Shown: positions 47,536 to 56,127 of the stretch, piece by piece | Position numbering within the stretch: position 1 is the stretch's first letter | Layout: each line of letters opens with the position of its first letter | Assembly: GCF_036226525.1 (NCBI RefSeq) | Contig: NZ_CP108487.1 | Coordinates: 2,108,001-2,172,000, forward strand | Length of the DNA: 64,000 nt | DNA from: Kribbella sp. NBC_01245 | Lineage (GTDB): Bacteria > Actinomycetota > Actinomycetes > Propionibacteriales > Kribbellaceae | Reading direction: 5' to 3' | Made by a program: the position numbers and the translations under genes | The notes under the pieces: generated by a model | Told to the model about the DNA's origin: nothing | Seen by the model: only the letters and a program-made list of their open reading frames with translations | Database searches by the model: none

Positions 47536-48927
47536 TCAGAGTCCTGGCTCACCCTTGACCACTGCCACCCCGCAAGCACGTCCGCCCAGCTCCAAACCGC
47601 GCACCAACCCCGCCGCCACGGCCGACTCGTCGACGAACGACACGTCAATCCGTCCCACGCCTTGCAGACCGAGATCCCGTACCAGCTCGACCCCGTGCTC
47701 GACGGCTTCGTCCACCGAACGCGCGGGCCGCCACGCGATCCCGAAGTGCTCGACAGGCGTCACCGTGTCCACGGAAACCACTAGAGCCTCTGGCCTCCGC
47801 AACGCCGCAGTGTCGGGATTACCAGTCACTACGATCTCCACAAGCTGTACGCCGCCCGGAATCACCTCAGGCGCCATGCGGGCGTCCTCGGTGATGGAGG
47901 ATGCCGCAGCGCCCGGTAGACCTCGCTGGCCCCACGTGTCGTGGTGGACCGACCAGGACAACGGCCGCCGGGAGGCCCAGCCGGACTGCACCAGCTCGGG
48001 CGTCTCCGGGAATGACGTCACGTGTCCCACACAGAGATACCCGACGAGCTCCACATGCCCGGGAAGATCCAGCACGGCCGAAACCTCGCCTGGTTCGAAG
48101 AACGAGACCCAGCCGACGCCTAGGCCTTCAGCCCGTGCTGCGAGCCAGAGGTTCTGTACGGCGATCGCGGCGGAGAACCAGGTCGTTCGAGGATCAGCAT
48201 GCCGTCCGAGCACGTGCCGCCCGCCACGGCCGGGGTCACACGTCACTGCGATGTTCAACGGGGTATCAAGAATCGCCTCGATCTTGAGCCCGTCAAACGC
48301 GTTCCGGCGGTCCTCGGGCAGTGAGGCCGCAAAGGCGTCCCGCTGAGCCATCGCCAGGTCGTAGATCTTCCGCCGGGTTGAAACGTCCTTGATCAGCAGG
48401 AAGTCCCACGGCTGGCTCAACCCGACACTGGGCGCTCGGTGGGCCGAGGCCAGCACACGAGTCAGTACGTCGTCCGCGATGGGCGTATCGACGAAACCAC
48501 GCCGGATGTCCCGCCGCTCGGCCAGTACGCGGTGCACCACGTCCCGCTCCCCCGGCGGATAAGGCGATGCCACCAGACGTCCAACCGCAACGGTCGCGTT
48601 TGCCGACCGACGCTTCGGCACTACCAACACGGCGCCTGCCAACACCACTGCAGCCTCGGCAACACTCGGTGATCCCGCAAGCCGCTCTACCGACGCACTA
48701 GGCGTGGGGACATCTTGCACAGCCAACACGGAAGCAGGCGAGCTAGTGACCGGCACACCCAGCTCAGCCGCCAAAAGCAACAATGCCGGCTCGTCGACCT
48801 TCGTATCGACCGTCACGATCTGGCCGACCGTGGCCACCTCCAGGGAAGCCAACGCGGAGTCAACCAGAGCACGCAATTCGTCGTACGGCGTGCCACTGCG
48901 CAGACCAACGCCCAGTACGACCGTCAT
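47536..48927 (-). CDS. bluB: CbiG C-terminal domain / BluB fusion protein with an extra C-terminal domain
   Basis: A 463-residue fusion. Residues 1-118 match the CobE/CbiG C-terminal domain: GVGLRSGTPYDELRALV, VDTKVDEPALLLLAAELGVPV and SPSVAEAAVVLAGA with PKRRSANATVAV. Residues about 125-335 are a BluB flavin destructase: RRDIRRGFVDTPI, ASAHRAPSVGLSQPWDFLLI, DRRNAFDGLKIEAILDTPLN and RTTWFSAAIAVQNLWLAARA, giving 5,6-dimethylbenzimidazole, the lower ligand of B12. Residues 351-463 (MAPEVIPGGVQLVEIVVTGN to the end) are a further domain I do not recognise. The start overlaps the cobB stop by 4 bp. Confidence 0.85.
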   Translation of the reverse strand: MTVVLGVGLRSGTPYDELRALVDSALASLEVATVGQIVTVDTKVDEPALLLLAAELGVPVTSSPASVLAVQDVPTPSASVERLAGSPSVAEAAVVLAGAVLVVPKRRSANATVAVGRLVASPYPPGERDVVHRVLAERRDIRRGFVDTPIADDVLTRVLASAHRAPSVGLSQPWDFLLIKDVSTRRKIYDLAMAQRDAFAASLPEDRRNAFDGLKIEAILDTPLNIAVTCDPGRGGRHVLGRHADPRTTWFSAAIAVQNLWLAARAEGLGVGWVSFFEPGEVSAVLDLPGHVELVGYLCVGHVTSFPETPELVQSGWASRRPLSWSVHHDTWGQRGLPGAAASSITEDARMAPEVIPGGVQLVEIVVTGNPDTAALRRPEALVVSVDTVTPVEHFGIAWRPARSVDEAVEHGVELVRDLGLQGVGRIDVSFVDESAVAAGLVRGLELGGRACGVAVVKGEPGL

Positions 48928-50264
48928 GCGAACGCTGCCGCTGCTGCGACGAAGCGAGCCGGTACGTCGGGGGTGGCAGTCCAGTGCACGTGCAAGTACG
49001 ACGCGTGCAGGTTGGTGGTCGCAAAGCCCTCAGGCCCGTCCGGCAGGTACCACGCGGACGAACCCGCCGAGGCCGTCACAGTCGTCCGGTGGAACTCATG
49101 CCCGCGGACGCGTCGCCCCTCGTCGTACCAAGCACTGGTCGTCGCAGCCACGGCAGTTCGGTACCCGAGGGTCAGGCGGCCCGTCATCTCAGCAACGGCT
49201 GGTAGAACCCCAGTCATCTCGTGTCCGTCCAAAGACTTGCAGAGGTACAAGAGGCCAGCACATTCTGCGACGACTGGCAGGCCGCGGCCGACTAGTACCG
49301 CCACCTCCTGGCGTAGAGGGACATTGGCCGAGAGGGCCTCCGCATGCATCTCAGGAAAACCACCACCGAGATAGAGGCCCGCAGTTCCCTCAGGCAACGA
49401 GTCGACCAGCGGGTCGAACGAGACAACGGAGGCACCTGCAGCCGTCAGCAACTCCGCAGTCTCGGTATAGCGGAACGAAAAGACAGGGCCGCCCGCCATC
49501 GCGATAACCGGCCGGACAGCTTCTGGGTCGCAAGAGACCTCAGACGCCGCATCCCAGACAGTGGTCTCCAGTGGCATCGCAGCCCGGGCAGCCGCGACAA
49601 AAGCCTCTAGATCGACCCCGTCCCGTACCAAGGCCGCAGCCGCCTCAACGGCCGCTAATGCCTGACCGCGCTGCTCGTCCGCCGGAACCAACCCGAGATG
49701 CCGGGAAGGCACAGTGACCCTCGTGTCGCGCCGAAGTACCCCGAGCACGGGAATACCCGTAGGAGCCACGCCAGCTCGCACCTCGGCCTCATGTCGGTCA
49801 GACCCGACCTTGTTCAGAATCACCCCGACGATCCGTACACCGGTGTCGAAGGCGACAAACCCCGCCACGACCGCACCAACGCTTCGGCCCGCCGCAGAGG
49901 CGTCAACGACCAATACGATCGGCGCCTGCAGCAACTTCGAGACGTGCGCAGTAGACGAATAGCCCTCAGTACCAAGAGCACCGTCGTACAGGCCCATCAC
50001 GCCTTCCACCACAGCGATATCCGCCCCCGCGCACCCGTGCGCGAAGAGCGGCGCCACGCGCTCCTCACCCGACAGCATCGGGTCCAGGTTCCGCCCGGGC
50101 CGACCCGTTGCCACAGCGTGGAAGCCCGGGTCGATGTAGTCCGGTCCGACCTTGAACCCGGCAACGGTGTGCCCGGCCTGACGCAGCGCCGCCATCAGCC
50201 CGACCGCGACCGTGGTCTTGCCCGCGCCGGACGAAGGCGCGGCCACGACCAGGCGTGGAATCAC
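48924..50264 (-). CDS. cobB: Cobyrinate a,c-diamide synthase
   Basis: A 446-residue glutamine- and ATP-dependent amidotransferase of the CobB/CbiA group that amidates the a and c carboxylates of the corrin ring. The N-terminal dethiobiotin-synthetase-like domain has SSGAGKTTVAVGLM at 11-24, VGPDYIDPGFH at 39-49 and VEGVMGLYDG. The glutaminase half carries LYLGGGFPEMHA and the nucleophile Cys335 in VAECAGLLYLC. GTG 50264 overlaps the cobO stop (GTGA). The aerobic pathway uses the hydrogenobyrinate substrate, the anaerobic pathway the cobalt form; the presence of CobN nearby points to the aerobic one. Confidence 0.95.
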   Translation of the reverse strand: MIPRLVVAAPSSGAGKTTVAVGLMAALRQAGHTVAGFKVGPDYIDPGFHAVATGRPGRNLDPMLSGEERVAPLFAHGCAGADIAVVEGVMGLYDGALGTEGYSSTAHVSKLLQAPIVLVVDASAAGRSVGAVVAGFVAFDTGVRIVGVILNKVGSDRHEAEVRAGVAPTGIPVLGVLRRDTRVTVPSRHLGLVPADEQRGQALAAVEAAAALVRDGVDLEAFVAAARAAMPLETTVWDAASEVSCDPEAVRPVIAMAGGPVFSFRYTETAELLTAAGASVVSFDPLVDSLPEGTAGLYLGGGFPEMHAEALSANVPLRQEVAVLVGRGLPVVAECAGLLYLCKSLDGHEMTGVLPAVAEMTGRLTLGYRTAVAATTSAWYDEGRRVRGHEFHRTTVTASAGSSAWYLPDGPEGFATTNLHASYLHVHWTATPDVPARFVAAAAAFA

Positions 50265-50875
50265 CACTCGATCCCCCGCTGACCCTTCTGGCCCGCGTCC
50301 ATCGGGTGTTTGACCTTCGTCATCTCGGTGACCAGGTCGGCTGCGTCGAGCAAGCGCTGATCGGCATTGCGCCCGGTGATCACGACGTATTGATGTCCGG
50401 GCCGATCGGCGAGCGTGGCGACCACCTCGTCGACGTCCACCCAGCCCCACTTCATCGGGTAGGTGAACTCGTCCAGCACGTAGAGGTCATGCGTCTCCGC
50501 CGCCATCCGGCGCTGGATCTCGCGCCAGCCCTCGAGCGCGTCGGCGGCGTGGTCCTCCTCGGAACCGGCCTTGCGCGACCAGCTCCAGCCCTCGCCCATC
50601 TTGTGCCACTCGACCGGACCGCCCTGACCTGTTGCCTCATGCAACGACCCGAGCGCCTTGAAGGCCTCTTCCTCGCCGACCTTCCACTTCGCGCTCTTGA
50701 CGAACTGGAAGACGCCGATGTTCCAGCCCTGGTTCCAGCCGCGCAGCGCCATCCCGAAGGCGGCGGTGGATTTGCCCTTCATCTCACCGGTGTGCACCAT
50801 CAGCAACGGCCGATTGCGGCGCTGCCGGGTGGTCAGACCGTCCTGCGGTACGACGCTGGGCTGTCCCTTCGGCAT
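50261..50875 (-). CDS. cobO: Cob(I)yrinic acid a,c-diamide adenosyltransferase
   Basis: A 204-residue CobO/CobA/BtuR-type corrinoid adenosyltransferase. The P-loop GEMKGKSTAAFGMALR (about 30-45), FQFVKSAKWKVGEEEAF, DLYVLDEFTYPMKWGWV and VITGRNA are characteristic. It transfers the 5'-deoxyadenosyl group of ATP to the reduced cobalt. It starts at ATG 50875, overlapping the chelatase stop by one base (TGATG). Confidence 0.97.
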   Translation of the reverse strand: MPKGQPSVVPQDGLTTRQRRNRPLLMVHTGEMKGKSTAAFGMALRGWNQGWNIGVFQFVKSAKWKVGEEEAFKALGSLHEATGQGGPVEWHKMGEGWSWSRKAGSEEDHAADALEGWREIQRRMAAETHDLYVLDEFTYPMKWGWVDVDEVVATLADRPGHQYVVITGRNADQRLLDAADLVTEMTKVKHPMDAGQKGQRGIEW

Positions 50876-52881
50876 CAGGCGGCCCTTTCCGTGACAGTGC
50901 GAACAAGGTTGCCCGCAGCAACTTCTCCGAGATCCAGATACTCCGCACGCAGATCGGTCGCGAGCTCACCGGCGAGGCCGAGTCGCACCCCACGGCGCGG
51001 TTCGCAATCCACCACGACGGCCGCGATGCCCTTGTCCGCAAGCCATCCCGCGGCCTGGCGCGCCTTCGCGAACGCGTCCGTCCCGGCCGTCGCCCGGCCG
51101 TCGGTGACCAGCACCAGCAACGGCCTGCGGCGCGGATCGCGAATGGCCGCGATCCGCAACACCTCCGCGGCTTGGAGCAACCCCTCCGCGAGCGGCGTAC
51201 GGCCTCCCGTGGGAAGCGACTCCAGCCGACGTACGGCGGTCTCGACGCTGCCGGTCGGCGGCAGAGCGACCGTGGCTCCCAAACCGGCGAACGTGACGAG
51301 TCCGACCGTGTCCCGGCGCTGGTACGCGTCCATCAGCAACGACACGATGGCCGTCTTCACCTCGGTCATCCGCTTCTTCGTGCCCATCGAGCCGGACGCG
51401 TCCACGCAGAAGAGGACCAGGTTGCCCTCGCGCCCTTCCCGGACAGCGAGTCGTACGTCGGTGGGCCGTACGGCGAGACCCGGGCCGGACCGGCCGCGCG
51501 AATGCTGGTGCGGCGCAGCGCTTCGGATGGTGCCGAGGAGGTGCGGGCGACCCGGTTCGCGACCGACGCGGGCCCGATCCCCGACCACGCGGCCGACCTC
51601 GGTCAACGCCCGCGAGCGCCGCCCGGACACACCCCGGCCGGCGGCCTGCACACTCAGCAGACGCGCCTTGAACGGTTCGCCCGCGCCGTCGACCTGCCCA
51701 CTCGGCGCCTGCCCTGCCTGCGGTTGGCCCTGCTCCGGCTGCTCCGGGGCTTGGTCATCCGGACCACTAACGTCATCGGGCTGCGGCCCGCCACCACCAT
51801 CGTCCGGCCCATCCGGCTCGGGATCATCGTCCGGCGGCGTGCTGTCGTTGATCGCCTGCTCGAGCTGCTCGTCGTCAAGGCCCGGCGGGTCGAACGGGTT
51901 ACGCCGCTTGCGGTGCGGCAGAGCCAGCTTCGCCGCGGCGCGTACGTCCTCCACCTCGACCACGTTGCGCCCGCACCACGCGGCATGCGCGATCGCCGTA
52001 CGCGCCGTGACCAGATCGGCCCGCATCCCGTCCACGTCGAACGACGCGCAGATCTCCGCGATCTGCCTCAGCGCGGGATCCGTGAGAATGACGTCAGGCA
52101 GCAAACTCTGGGCCTTCACGATCCGCTCGGCGAGCTCGCGCTGCGCCGCGTCGTACCGCTCGGCGAAACCCATCGGATCCGCCTCGTACGCCAAGCGCGC
52201 CCGCATCACCTCGACCCGTACGGCGGGATCGCGGCTGGCCATCACGTCAACGGTCAGGCCGAACCGGTCGAGCAGTTGGGGACGGAGCTCGCCCTCTTCG
52301 GGGTTCATCGTGCCGACGAGTACGAACCGCGCCGGGTGCGTCACGGACACGCCATCCCGCTCGACCGTGGCCCGGCCCATCGCGGCGGCATCGAGCAGTA
52401 CGTCGACCAAGTGGTCGTGCAGCAGGTTGACCTCATCGACATACAGAAGGCCCCGGTGCGCTGCCGCGAGCAGGCCGGGCTCGTAGACCGTCACGCCCTC
52501 GGAAAGCGCCCGCTCGAGGTGCAACGATCCGAGCACGCGGTCCTCGGTGGCGCCGACCGGCAACTCGACCAGCCTGGCCGGGCGGGTCGTCGCGTCTGCG
52601 TCTAAGTGCGGCGCGTCGGGACAACCCGCGTCAGGGCGGCCGGGATCGCAGGAGAAGCGGCAGCCGCGTACGACGTCGACGGCCGGCAGGATCTCGGTGA
52701 GCGCGCGCACGGCGGTGGACTTGGCCGTACCCTTCTCGCCCCGGATCAGCACGCCACCGATCGCCGGCGACACCGCGGCCAGGATGAGCGCGAGCTGCAA
52801 GTCGTCCATCCCGACGACGGCCGTGAACGGGAAACCCGTCGAAGCGGCGGTTGGAGTCGAGCCAGGCTGAGCAGACCGCAT
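50875..52881 (-). CDS. ChlI/ChlD-type metal chelatase subunit (putative cobaltochelatase partner of CobN)
   Basis: A 668-residue protein uniting an AAA+ ATPase (residues about 20-330: Walker A GEKGTAKSTAV near 48-58, YVDEVNLLHDHLVDVLL Walker B, GTMNPEEGELRPQLLDR sensor) with a Pro/Asp-rich acidic linker (about 370-420) and a C-terminal von Willebrand A domain whose MIDAS motif DASGSM starts at Asp494. In actinobacteria such single-chain ChlI-ChlD proteins replace CobS and CobT to load cobalt with CobN. ATG 52881 is used; the frame continues upstream only through the riboswitch. First gene of the operon. Confidence 0.93.
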   Translation of the reverse strand: MRSAQPGSTPTAASTGFPFTAVVGMDDLQLALILAAVSPAIGGVLIRGEKGTAKSTAVRALTEILPAVDVVRGCRFSCDPGRPDAGCPDAPHLDADATTRPARLVELPVGATEDRVLGSLHLERALSEGVTVYEPGLLAAAHRGLLYVDEVNLLHDHLVDVLLDAAAMGRATVERDGVSVTHPARFVLVGTMNPEEGELRPQLLDRFGLTVDVMASRDPAVRVEVMRARLAYEADPMGFAERYDAAQRELAERIVKAQSLLPDVILTDPALRQIAEICASFDVDGMRADLVTARTAIAHAAWCGRNVVEVEDVRAAAKLALPHRKRRNPFDPPGLDDEQLEQAINDSTPPDDDPEPDGPDDGGGGPQPDDVSGPDDQAPEQPEQGQPQAGQAPSGQVDGAGEPFKARLLSVQAAGRGVSGRRSRALTEVGRVVGDRARVGREPGRPHLLGTIRSAAPHQHSRGRSGPGLAVRPTDVRLAVREGREGNLVLFCVDASGSMGTKKRMTEVKTAIVSLLMDAYQRRDTVGLVTFAGLGATVALPPTGSVETAVRRLESLPTGGRTPLAEGLLQAAEVLRIAAIRDPRRRPLLVLVTDGRATAGTDAFAKARQAAGWLADKGIAAVVVDCEPRRGVRLGLAGELATDLRAEYLDLGEVAAGNLVRTVTERAA

Positions 52882-52909
52882 CGGCGGCAGTTCCCTTCGT
52901 CCAGCGGGT

Positions 52910-53060
52910 GTCCACGCCCGCAGCGGCACTGGTCCACACACCCAGGGGTCGCCCGGGTACGCGGACGGCAGGAGATGTCCTGGCTTCCAGCACCCGTTGG
53001 CGCCGGTCACAGTGGCGGGACCGCCCCGGACTCCCAGCCTCAGCCAGTCACCGGTGTTCC
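52910..53060 (-). promoter_or_regulatory. Cobalamin riboswitch upstream of the chelatase operon
   Basis: On the minus strand the sequence contains the B12-box segments: GCGGTCCCGCCACTGTGACC (about 53004-53023) and GGAAGCCAGGACATC with CTGCCG (about 52966-52988), in the order and spacing of the cobalamin aptamer. A hairpin of GCGGGCG and CACCCGC lies between the box and the chelatase start, as a possible expression platform. B12 binding should turn the operon off. Confidence 0.88.
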
Positions 53061-53133
53061 TCCCCAACCGTCCCCGCGATCCTCCCACACCCCCACCCCA
53101 GCCCCGATGCCACTTCCGTCACACCCTCTCCCC

Positions 53134-53158
53134 CTTGCGTTCATTCGTCGCAATCCGC
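53134..53158. repeat. Intergenic repeat, copy C
   Basis: CTTGCGTTCATTCGTCGCAA at 53134-53153, continuing TCCGCC to 53159, matches the inner arm of the 39.4-kb inverted repeat (39453-39478) at 23 of 26 positions. Like copies A and B it is intergenic and next to a C-rich tract. Confidence 0.55.
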
Positions 53159-53217
53159 CCTCGCCCGGTCGCCGCTTACAGTTGGCCGAGCCGTACCGGC
53201 AAGACCAGGAGGTCCAC

Positions 53218-53718
53218 GTGGTTCACATGGGTGAGGCGTCACCAGACGCGTGGTCGGACGAGCTGCGCCGCACCGGCCAGGTGGTCTTCACTCTCCGGCC
53301 TCGCGCGGCGCTGTTGAGCGTGGCTCTGCTCTGGCTAGTCCTCGTCGCAACGCAACTGCCTACGCTTGGCGGCTCGTTGGAGGCCGGCGGGGTGAGGCTC
53401 GTGACCGTCTGGCTGCTCGTCGCGACTGCCATCGCCGTGACCGGGTGGTACGTCTGGCGACTGATCACCCGCTACCCGATGTTCACGGTCGACCACCAAG
53501 GCATCCGCGTCGGGCGCAAGCGCTTCCTCCCCTGGAGCGAGGTGGGAGCAAGCGGCCTGATCCGCGGCGGCTTCGCCCAGCAGGTCCTCCCGATCGTCCC
53601 GAAAGACCCTTGGGCCAAGGACCTCACCGTCGACCGAATGGCAGTCAAAAACATCCCAGCCCTCGCCCACTGGCTAGAGGAAGTCCTCAAAGCCCAACGC
53701 ACCCCCGACCACGACTGA
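53218..53718 (+). CDS. Membrane-anchored PH-domain protein
   Basis: A 166-residue protein from GTG 53218 (AGGAGG 5 bp upstream). Two hydrophobic segments (AALLSVALLWLVLVATQL near 27-44, VRLVTVWLLVATAIAVTGWYVWRL near 55-78) precede a bacterial PH-like barrel with YPMFTVDHQGIRVGRKRFLPWSEV. The layout TM-TM-PH is common in actinobacteria, where the function is unknown. Transcribed away from the riboswitch operon. Confidence 0.72.
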   Translation: MVHMGEASPDAWSDELRRTGQVVFTLRPRAALLSVALLWLVLVATQLPTLGGSLEAGGVRLVTVWLLVATAIAVTGWYVWRLITRYPMFTVDHQGIRVGRKRFLPWSEVGASGLIRGGFAQQVLPIVPKDPWAKDLTVDRMAVKNIPALAHWLEEVLKAQRTPDHD

Positions 53719-53821
53719 GCCCCTCACAGGAATCGATCCGGCGCGCGGTGCCCGCAGACCGTCGACTCGCCCATCAGCGCCGAGCCGACGACTGCATGCG
53801 CATCGAAGGCCGCACGCGCAT

Positions 53822-53878
53822 CTTCCCGAGCGGACTGGACGTTTTCGTGGCCGAAAAACGTCCAGTCCGCTCGGGAAG
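53822..53878. repeat. 24-bp perfect inverted repeat
   Basis: 53822-53845 (CTTCCCGAGCGGACTGGACG then TTTT) and 53855-53878 are exact reverse complements around a 9-nt loop. The stem ends in T and A runs, so either strand can form a strong hairpin. It stands between the PH gene stop and the next plus-strand gene, 17 bp before the latter's start. The 24-bp identity is much more than an ordinary terminator needs. Confidence 0.8.
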
Positions 53879-53895
53879 CAACAGCATGCGGAGCT

Positions 53896-54327
53896 GTGGG
53901 CGATTCCCTGCCTGAGCCGACAGGTCTCGACTTCGCCGGAATATGGCACTCGCGCTATCGCTACGAATCCTCGAGTCGCAACGAGGAACACTTCTGCGAG
54001 CACTACGTGGTGTTCAAGCAGCACGGCACGCGCCTCATCGGTGAGAACGTACCGGCAGTCAACGACTCAATACTGAAGCTGGACCTCACGGTTCGTGGTA
54101 CGACGGCAACAGGCACCTGGTCTGAACGAACCAGCCCGACCGGTTACTACCGCGGTCGGGAATATCACGGTGCCATCCAGCTCGTCATCGACTCGACGGG
54201 CAAGGCGATGTCGGGCCGTTGGGTCGGTGTGGACCGCGAGTTCAACGTCAACAGCGATAGCTGGGAGCTGCAGTGGGTGGACGCCGCTTCCGCCTCCTCC
54301 CACCGCGACTACCGTCTCCGCGCCTGA
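53896..54327 (+). CDS. Stand-alone sensor-like domain of XRE-type regulators
   Basis: A 143-residue protein from GTG 53896. Sequence blocks FAGIWHSRYRYESSSRNEEH, HYVVFKQHGTRLIGENVP, TVRGTTATGTWSERTSPTGYY and MSGRWVGVDREFNVNSDSWEL closely resemble the C-terminal domain attached to many actinobacterial helix-turn-helix regulators. Here the HTH is missing and no regulator gene precedes it, so it is a free-standing domain or a fragment of such a regulator. The ligand or role is unknown. The start lies 17 bp after the 24-bp inverted repeat. Confidence 0.68.
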   Translation: MGDSLPEPTGLDFAGIWHSRYRYESSSRNEEHFCEHYVVFKQHGTRLIGENVPAVNDSILKLDLTVRGTTATGTWSERTSPTGYYRGREYHGAIQLVIDSTGKAMSGRWVGVDREFNVNSDSWELQWVDAASASSHRDYRLRA

Positions 54328-54409
54328 ACTTGCCGCCTGGCGATGAGGAGGAGTGCGCTGTGCGCTTCGAAATCGTGACGGCTGGGGGTTGGGGTGTCAC
54401 TATGCAAGC

Positions 54410-56056
54410 GTGGGTGGGGTGGAGTTGGGATCGGGGCCGGCCGCGCGGGAGTTGGTGGCGGCGGGTGAGTTGGCGCTGGCTGAGGGGGCTTGGGAGCGGG
54501 CCTGCGTGAGGTTTGAGGCTGCGCTAGAGCAAGAGACGTCGGCCGAAGGGTTGGACGGGCTGGCTCGGGCGCTGTGGTGGTTGGACCGGCCAGGTGAGGC
54601 GATTGACGCGCGGGTTCGCGCGTACGGGCTGTTCCGTCGTGCGGGTGAGGTTGCGCGTGCGGTGCGCGTTGCGTTGTGGCTGGTGCATGAGTACTCGGCT
54701 GTGCAGGGGAACGAGCCCGCGGCCGAGGGGTGGCTCGCCCGGGCTGAGCATCTCGTGGCGGATCAGGTCGACGTGGCCGAGCGGGGGTATCTCGACTTGG
54801 CCAAGGCGGAGCGGTGTTTGGATCCTGCGGTTGCGGCTGGTCATGCCGAGGCGGCGCTGGGGTTGGCTCGGCGGCTGGGCGATCCGGATCTTGAGCTTTC
54901 CGCGCTGTCCCGGCTGGGCCTGGCTCGGATCACGCTGGGGCAGGTCGATGAAGGGCTGGGGCACCTTGACCAGGCCATGGCCGCGGCGACTGGGGAGGAT
55001 GCGGCCACCTTCGAGGCAGTGGCGCGTACCTGCTGCAGCCTGGTGCTGGCGTGCGATCTCGCCGGCGATGACGACCGCGTTCGCCAGTGGAGCAAGGTCG
55101 TGGAGGGATACGTCCACCATCACAACGAACTTCCTCTCCTCACCTTCTGCCCGACCTGTGAGGCGGACCTGCTGAGGTCCGGTGAGACCGAGGCTGAGCT
55201 AGTGCACGCGCTTGCCGAGCTGGCCAGTAGCGGCCAGCGATCCCGTTGCGTTGATCCCGCCGTACGGCTTTCCCAGCTGCGGATCTCGCAGGGGCGGATC
55301 GAGGAGGCCGAGGAAGCGCTCGTGGGGTACGGCGGATCGCCGACGGCTGTTCGTGCCGACGCCGCGATTCGGCTCGCTCGTGGTGAGGCGGCCGCGGCTG
55401 TCGTACTGCTCGATCGGCAACTGTCGCTCATCAGCCGATTCGGACTGCTCGCGGTGCCGCTGCTCGCTCAGCTTGTCGAGGCTCAACTTGCCGACGGCAA
55501 CAACGAAGGCGCTCGTACGACGGCTGCGGAGTTGGAGAGCCTCGCCGCGCAAACGGGCAATGCACGCGTCACCGCCGTCGCCACCGCAGCGGCCGGCCGC
55601 GTCGCGCTCAACGCGGAGGACTCGGAGGCGATCGGGCTTCTGGAGCGTGGTGCGGAGATGTTCGGCCGGTTGCGCATGCCGTACGAGGAGGCGCGTACCC
55701 GGCTCGAGCTCGCAATGGCGTTGCGGAGCCGGGAAGGGGTTCTCGCGGTGGTCGAGGCCCGGTCCGCGCTCAAGGCGTTCGAGCGGCTTGGGGCGCGCAA
55801 CGAGTCCGATCGCGCCGCGGCACTGCTGCGCGAGCTCGGCGTCCGCGGCCGGACCGGACCGAAGGACGTCGGCCTGTTGACCGAACGGGAGCAGGAGGTA
55901 CTGGCCCTGCTCTCGCAGGGGCTCACCAACCGGGAGATCGGCACCCGCCTCTTCCTGAGCGCCAAGACCGTCGAGCACCACGTCGGCGCGATCCTGCGCA
56001 AGCTCGGCGTGAAGACCCGAACCGAAGCAGCCGCGAGGGCGAGGGGCACCGAATAG
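54410..56056 (+). CDS. LuxR-type regulator with TPR-like repeats
   Basis: A 548-residue protein from a GTG (54410; GTG 54419 is an alternative). The body is alpha-helical repeats (LALAEGAWERACVRFEAALEQE, ALARRLGDPDLELSALSRLGLA in repeat-like units) with TPR character, and the C-terminus is a LuxR helix-turn-helix: LLTEREQEVLALLSQGLTNRE, then IGTRLFLSAKTVEHHVG. There is no AAA/STAND ATPase domain, unlike MalT/LAL proteins. It may regulate the alpha/beta hydrolase gene beginning 72 bp downstream on the same strand. Confidence 0.85.
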   Translation: MGGVELGSGPAARELVAAGELALAEGAWERACVRFEAALEQETSAEGLDGLARALWWLDRPGEAIDARVRAYGLFRRAGEVARAVRVALWLVHEYSAVQGNEPAAEGWLARAEHLVADQVDVAERGYLDLAKAERCLDPAVAAGHAEAALGLARRLGDPDLELSALSRLGLARITLGQVDEGLGHLDQAMAAATGEDAATFEAVARTCCSLVLACDLAGDDDRVRQWSKVVEGYVHHHNELPLLTFCPTCEADLLRSGETEAELVHALAELASSGQRSRCVDPAVRLSQLRISQGRIEEAEEALVGYGGSPTAVRADAAIRLARGEAAAAVVLLDRQLSLISRFGLLAVPLLAQLVEAQLADGNNEGARTTAAELESLAAQTGNARVTAVATAAAGRVALNAEDSEAIGLLERGAEMFGRLRMPYEEARTRLELAMALRSREGVLAVVEARSALKAFERLGARNESDRAAALLRELGVRGRTGPKDVGLLTEREQEVLALLSQGLTNREIGTRLFLSAKTVEHHVGAILRKLGVKTRTEAAARARGTE

Positions 56057-56127
56057 GGGGTTTCCCCGATCCTTCCAGATCGTCATAGGCGCAGCCTCAT
56101 CTCATCCACCCGATGAAGGAGGCAGCC

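Noticed and set aside
52882..53088. N-terminal extension of the chelatase through the upstream region
   Set aside because: The sequence is the cobalamin aptamer; the protein starts sensibly at ATG 52881.
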